DNA from: Bacteroidales bacterium
GTDB taxonomy: Bacteria; Bacteroidota; Bacteroidia; Bacteroidales; DTU049
Direction of reading: 5' to 3'
Assembly: GCA_018432645.1 (NCBI GenBank)
Contig: JAHDSP010000402.1
Location: 1 to 6,578 of the forward strand
Length of the DNA: 6,578 nucleotides
The stretch's first letter is position 1. Every line of letters begins with the position of its first letter. Positions 4,768 to 6,578 of the stretch are shown here, in pieces. The notes beneath the pieces are model-generated. The model was not told the origin of the DNA, made no database searches, and was given only the letters and a program-made list of their open reading frames with translations. The translations under genes were made by a program, and so were the position numbers.

Positions 4768-6578
4768 ATGAAACGAATATTATTTTTATCATTGTTATTT
4801 GTATTAGCTAATATTTTAGTATTCGGGCAATACAATGAAGTGATTTATGATGAGGAGAATGACCTACATCATATACAGATAGTAAAAATCGATGAAGCCC
4901 AAGCTAAGACCAATCAACTAATAAACATGAAAACTCCAATAGTTTTTACATCATTTGCTATTGGATGGAAAATAGAACAAGAAATTTCACCTTCAGAGAT
5001 TACTATAAGATATAGAGTTCATAAGCCGCAAAAAGGTTGGACAGAATGGAAAGAAGATGAAGCATACATCACTCCTAATGAAACTCGATGGCAAATGTAT
5101 CAGACAGATTTATTATTTGGACTAGATGAGGGTGTGCATGATAGCATAGAGTTTTACTATAAAATTCATAATGAAGTTTATTGCATAGGAGTTTATTTAA
5201 TATTACAAGATTTATCACCACAATTAGATGAACCAATAATAAGAAATAATAGCGAAGGTATACTACTCCTAGATAGATCATGTCCAGAATTACCAACCAT
5301 GATACCACGTTCTAGTTGGTGTGGGTCATATTCTGCATGTCTCAATCCAACATATACTCCGACATATATTTCTGCTACACATACAGTGATACATCATGGA
5401 GCTTCACCAGATTCATACACTGATGGAGCAGCAGTAGTACGTAGCTATTGGAATTATCATGTTAATACAAATGGATGGTCAGATATAGGATATAATTATT
5501 TATTTGATAAATATGGTAATATGTATGTAGGTAGATATAATCCAAATCTTCCAAATTCTGATGTAAGGGGGGCACATGCTGGCAGTGCAAATTCTAAATC
5601 AATAGGATTAAATTACTTAGGTAATTCAGATGCTTCAGGTACAGCTCCTACCACAGCACAAAACAATAAATGTTGCCAATTTATGGCATGGTGGTATGAT
5701 TACAAAGGTTTTGATCCTACTAGCTCTGCTAGTATATTATGTCAAGATAACGTAACAAGGACAATAAAGCGTATTTGTGGTCATAGAGATGTAAATCCTG
5801 GAGGTACTACTTGCCCTGGCAATGCATTATATGCTTTATTAGATCCATTAAGGACAAATACTAAACAGATAATAGAAGCCTGTGAGGCCCCTCCACCACA
5901 AATATTTCTTAGTTCTAATCATAATATAATATGCGAAGGTCAAAGTACTACTCTGAATGCTAGCGGAGCAAGCACCTATAATTGGTCACATAGTCTTGGT
6001 AGTGGAGATACTAAAACAGTATCCCCTACGACTACAACTACTTACACAGTAACCGGGACTGGATCTAATGGTGCCACTAATACAGCTACAATTACAATAA
6101 CAGTAAATCCAAAACCTAATATATCTATTTATGCGACTAAAGACTCGATATGCAAAGGTGATACTACTATTATTTTTGCTACTGGTGGAGATTCTTATTT
6201 ATGGTCTCATAATCTAGGATCGCAGCCTATGGTAACTATTATACCAGAGATATCTACAACCTATTTTGCAACTGCTACTAATTCTTTCAATTGCTCTAAT
6301 GTAGATAGTATTCCTATAATAGTAAATCAACCGCCTAATATTAGTATTAATGCACAACCATCTATTATTTGCCAAGGTGATACTGCTATTATTACAGCTA
6401 CTGGAGCTCATCATTATTATTGGAGTTCTGATGCTATTAATGACATCATTAGCGTTTATCCTAATAGTTCTACCTCATATATTGTCACAGGTTATAGTGA
6501 TGATGGTTGCAGCTCTTCTGTTAGCATTGCCATTATAGTAAAACCTACACCTCCAAAGCCAATGATCATTATAACTAA
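4768..6578 (+). CDS. Secreted PGRP/amidase_2-type N-acetylmuramoyl-L-alanine amidase with C-terminal Ig-like repeats, 3' end beyond the window
   Basis: The frame is open from ATG 4768 to the window end (603 complete codons). Residues 1-20 are a signal peptide with likely cleavage after Gly20 (VFG/Q). Residues about 55-150 form a beta-rich domain with R-Y-R and W-T-E-W motifs, like the N-terminal sandwich in other secreted PGRP amidases. Residues about 176-362 are the PGRP/amidase_2 domain, which in this family cuts the bond between N-acetylmuramic acid and L-alanine in peptidoglycan. It contains IPRSSW, VIHHGAS, W-S-D-I-G-Y-N-Y, VGR, G-L-N-Y-L-G-N and GHRDVNPGGTTCPG. By analogy with T7 lysozyme, zinc ligands are His209, His339 and Cys349, and Tyr242 is the catalytic Tyr. 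All are present, so activity is expected. The Lys128 position is Thr347, as in many PGRPs. The His339-Cys349 segment is two residues longer than the usual H-R-D-V-x-P-T-x-C-P-G form. Three 73-residue Ig-like units follow and a fourth begins. Export is certain in outline; delivery by the type IX system is inferred, because a C-terminal sorting domain would lie outside the window. Confidence 0.9.
   Translation, partial: MKRILFLSLLFVLANILVFGQYNEVIYDEENDLHHIQIVKIDEAQAKTNQLINMKTPIVFTSFAIGWKIEQEISPSEITIRYRVHKPQKGWTEWKEDEAYITPNETRWQMYQTDLLFGLDEGVHDSIEFYYKIHNEVYCIGVYLILQDLSPQLDEPIIRNNSEGILLLDRSCPELPTMIPRSSWCGSYSACLNPTYTPTYISATHTVIHHGASPDSYTDGAAVVRSYWNYHVNTNGWSDIGYNYLFDKYGNMYVGRYNPNLPNSDVRGAHAGSANSKSIGLNYLGNSDASGTAPTTAQNNKCCQFMAWWYDYKGFDPTSSASILCQDNVTRTIKRICGHRDVNPGGTTCPGNALYALLDPLRTNTKQIIEACEAPPPQIFLSSNHNIICEGQSTTLNASGASTYNWSHSLGSGDTKTVSPTTTTTYTVTGTGSNGATNTATITITVNPKPNISIYATKDSICKGDTTIIFATGGDSYLWSHNLGSQPMVTIIPEISTTYFATATNSFNCSNVDSIPIIVNQPPNISINAQPSIICQGDTAIITATGAHHYYWSSDAINDIISVYPNSSTSYIVTGYSDDGCSSSVSIAIIVKPTPPKPMIIIT
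5893..6549 (+). repeat. Three 219-bp (73-residue) Ig-like repeat units in the amidase gene
   Basis: The units cover residues about 376-448, 449-521 and 522-594 (bases 5893-6111, 6112-6330 and 6331-6549). Anchors recur at an exact 73-residue period: Cys389, Cys462 and Cys535 in I-C-x-G-[DQ], and Trp406, Trp479 and Trp552 in x-W-S. Each unit ends with a T/S-rich T-x-Y strand, then an I/V-rich strand and a P-x-P linker. The pattern (C-x-G, G-x-x-x-Y-x-W-S, T-T-Y-x-V-T-x-T, N-P-x-P) is that of Ig/PKD-like repeats in Bacteroidota secreted proteins. The sequences have diverged at most other positions, so this is old domain repetition, not a fresh DNA duplication. A fourth unit begins at about residue 595. 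Confidence 0.85.

Noticed and set aside
5075..5308. Minus-strand open frame of 77 codons
   Set aside because: It is antisense to the N-terminal part of the amidase, whose reading frame is clearly the real one.
6214..6538. Open frames on both strands within the Ig-like repeats (6214-6414 minus, 6350-6538 plus)
   Set aside because: They are low-complexity shadows of the repeat-coding frame and show no family features.

Overview
The window looks like chromosomal DNA of an AT-rich member of the Bacteroidota. Four things support this. Starts have no Shine-Dalgarno-like sequence. Every complete transcription unit, and the unit that runs off the right edge, has a copy of the Bacteroidota -7 promoter element (TAnnTTTG) just upstream. 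The three main proteins are secreted or lipidated. The last protein carries a 73-residue Ig-like repeat array typical of Cytophaga/Flavobacterium-type secreted adhesins and hydrolases. I cannot name a genus.

Layout, left to right. (1) Positions 2-268 (+) hold the C-terminal end of an IS1595-type transposase, cut by the window edge and clearly richer in G+C (about 40% by hand count) than what follows. (2) Positions 269-624 are AT-rich noncoding DNA ending in terminator-like inverted repeats, where the transposase and the next gene converge. (3) Positions 625-2664 (-) encode a 679-residue lipoprotein zinc metallopeptidase of the gluzincin type (HEFGH plus a downstream Glu). (4) Positions 2665-2845 are a divergent promoter region with two palindromic boxes. 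(5) Positions 2846-4417 (+) encode a 523-residue exported protein of unknown function, probably a beta-propeller. (6) Positions 4480-4553 (+) hold tRNA-Asn(GUU), preceded by the best -33/-7 promoter in the window. (7) From 4768 (+) to beyond the right edge there is a secreted PGRP/amidase_2-type N-acetylmuramoyl-L-alanine amidase. It has an N-terminal beta-rich domain and at least three Ig-like repeats at its C-terminal side.

The genes do not form one operon. The metallopeptidase and the 523-residue protein are divergent, the tRNA has its own promoter, and the amidase starts 214 bp after the tRNA with its own promoter. The common theme is the cell envelope: a lipid-anchored peptidase, an exported propeller-like protein and a secreted peptidoglycan amidase with adhesin-like repeats. 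I see no CRISPR array, toxin-antitoxin pair, phage module or recognisable defence system. The most unusual item is the amidase-Ig array fusion.
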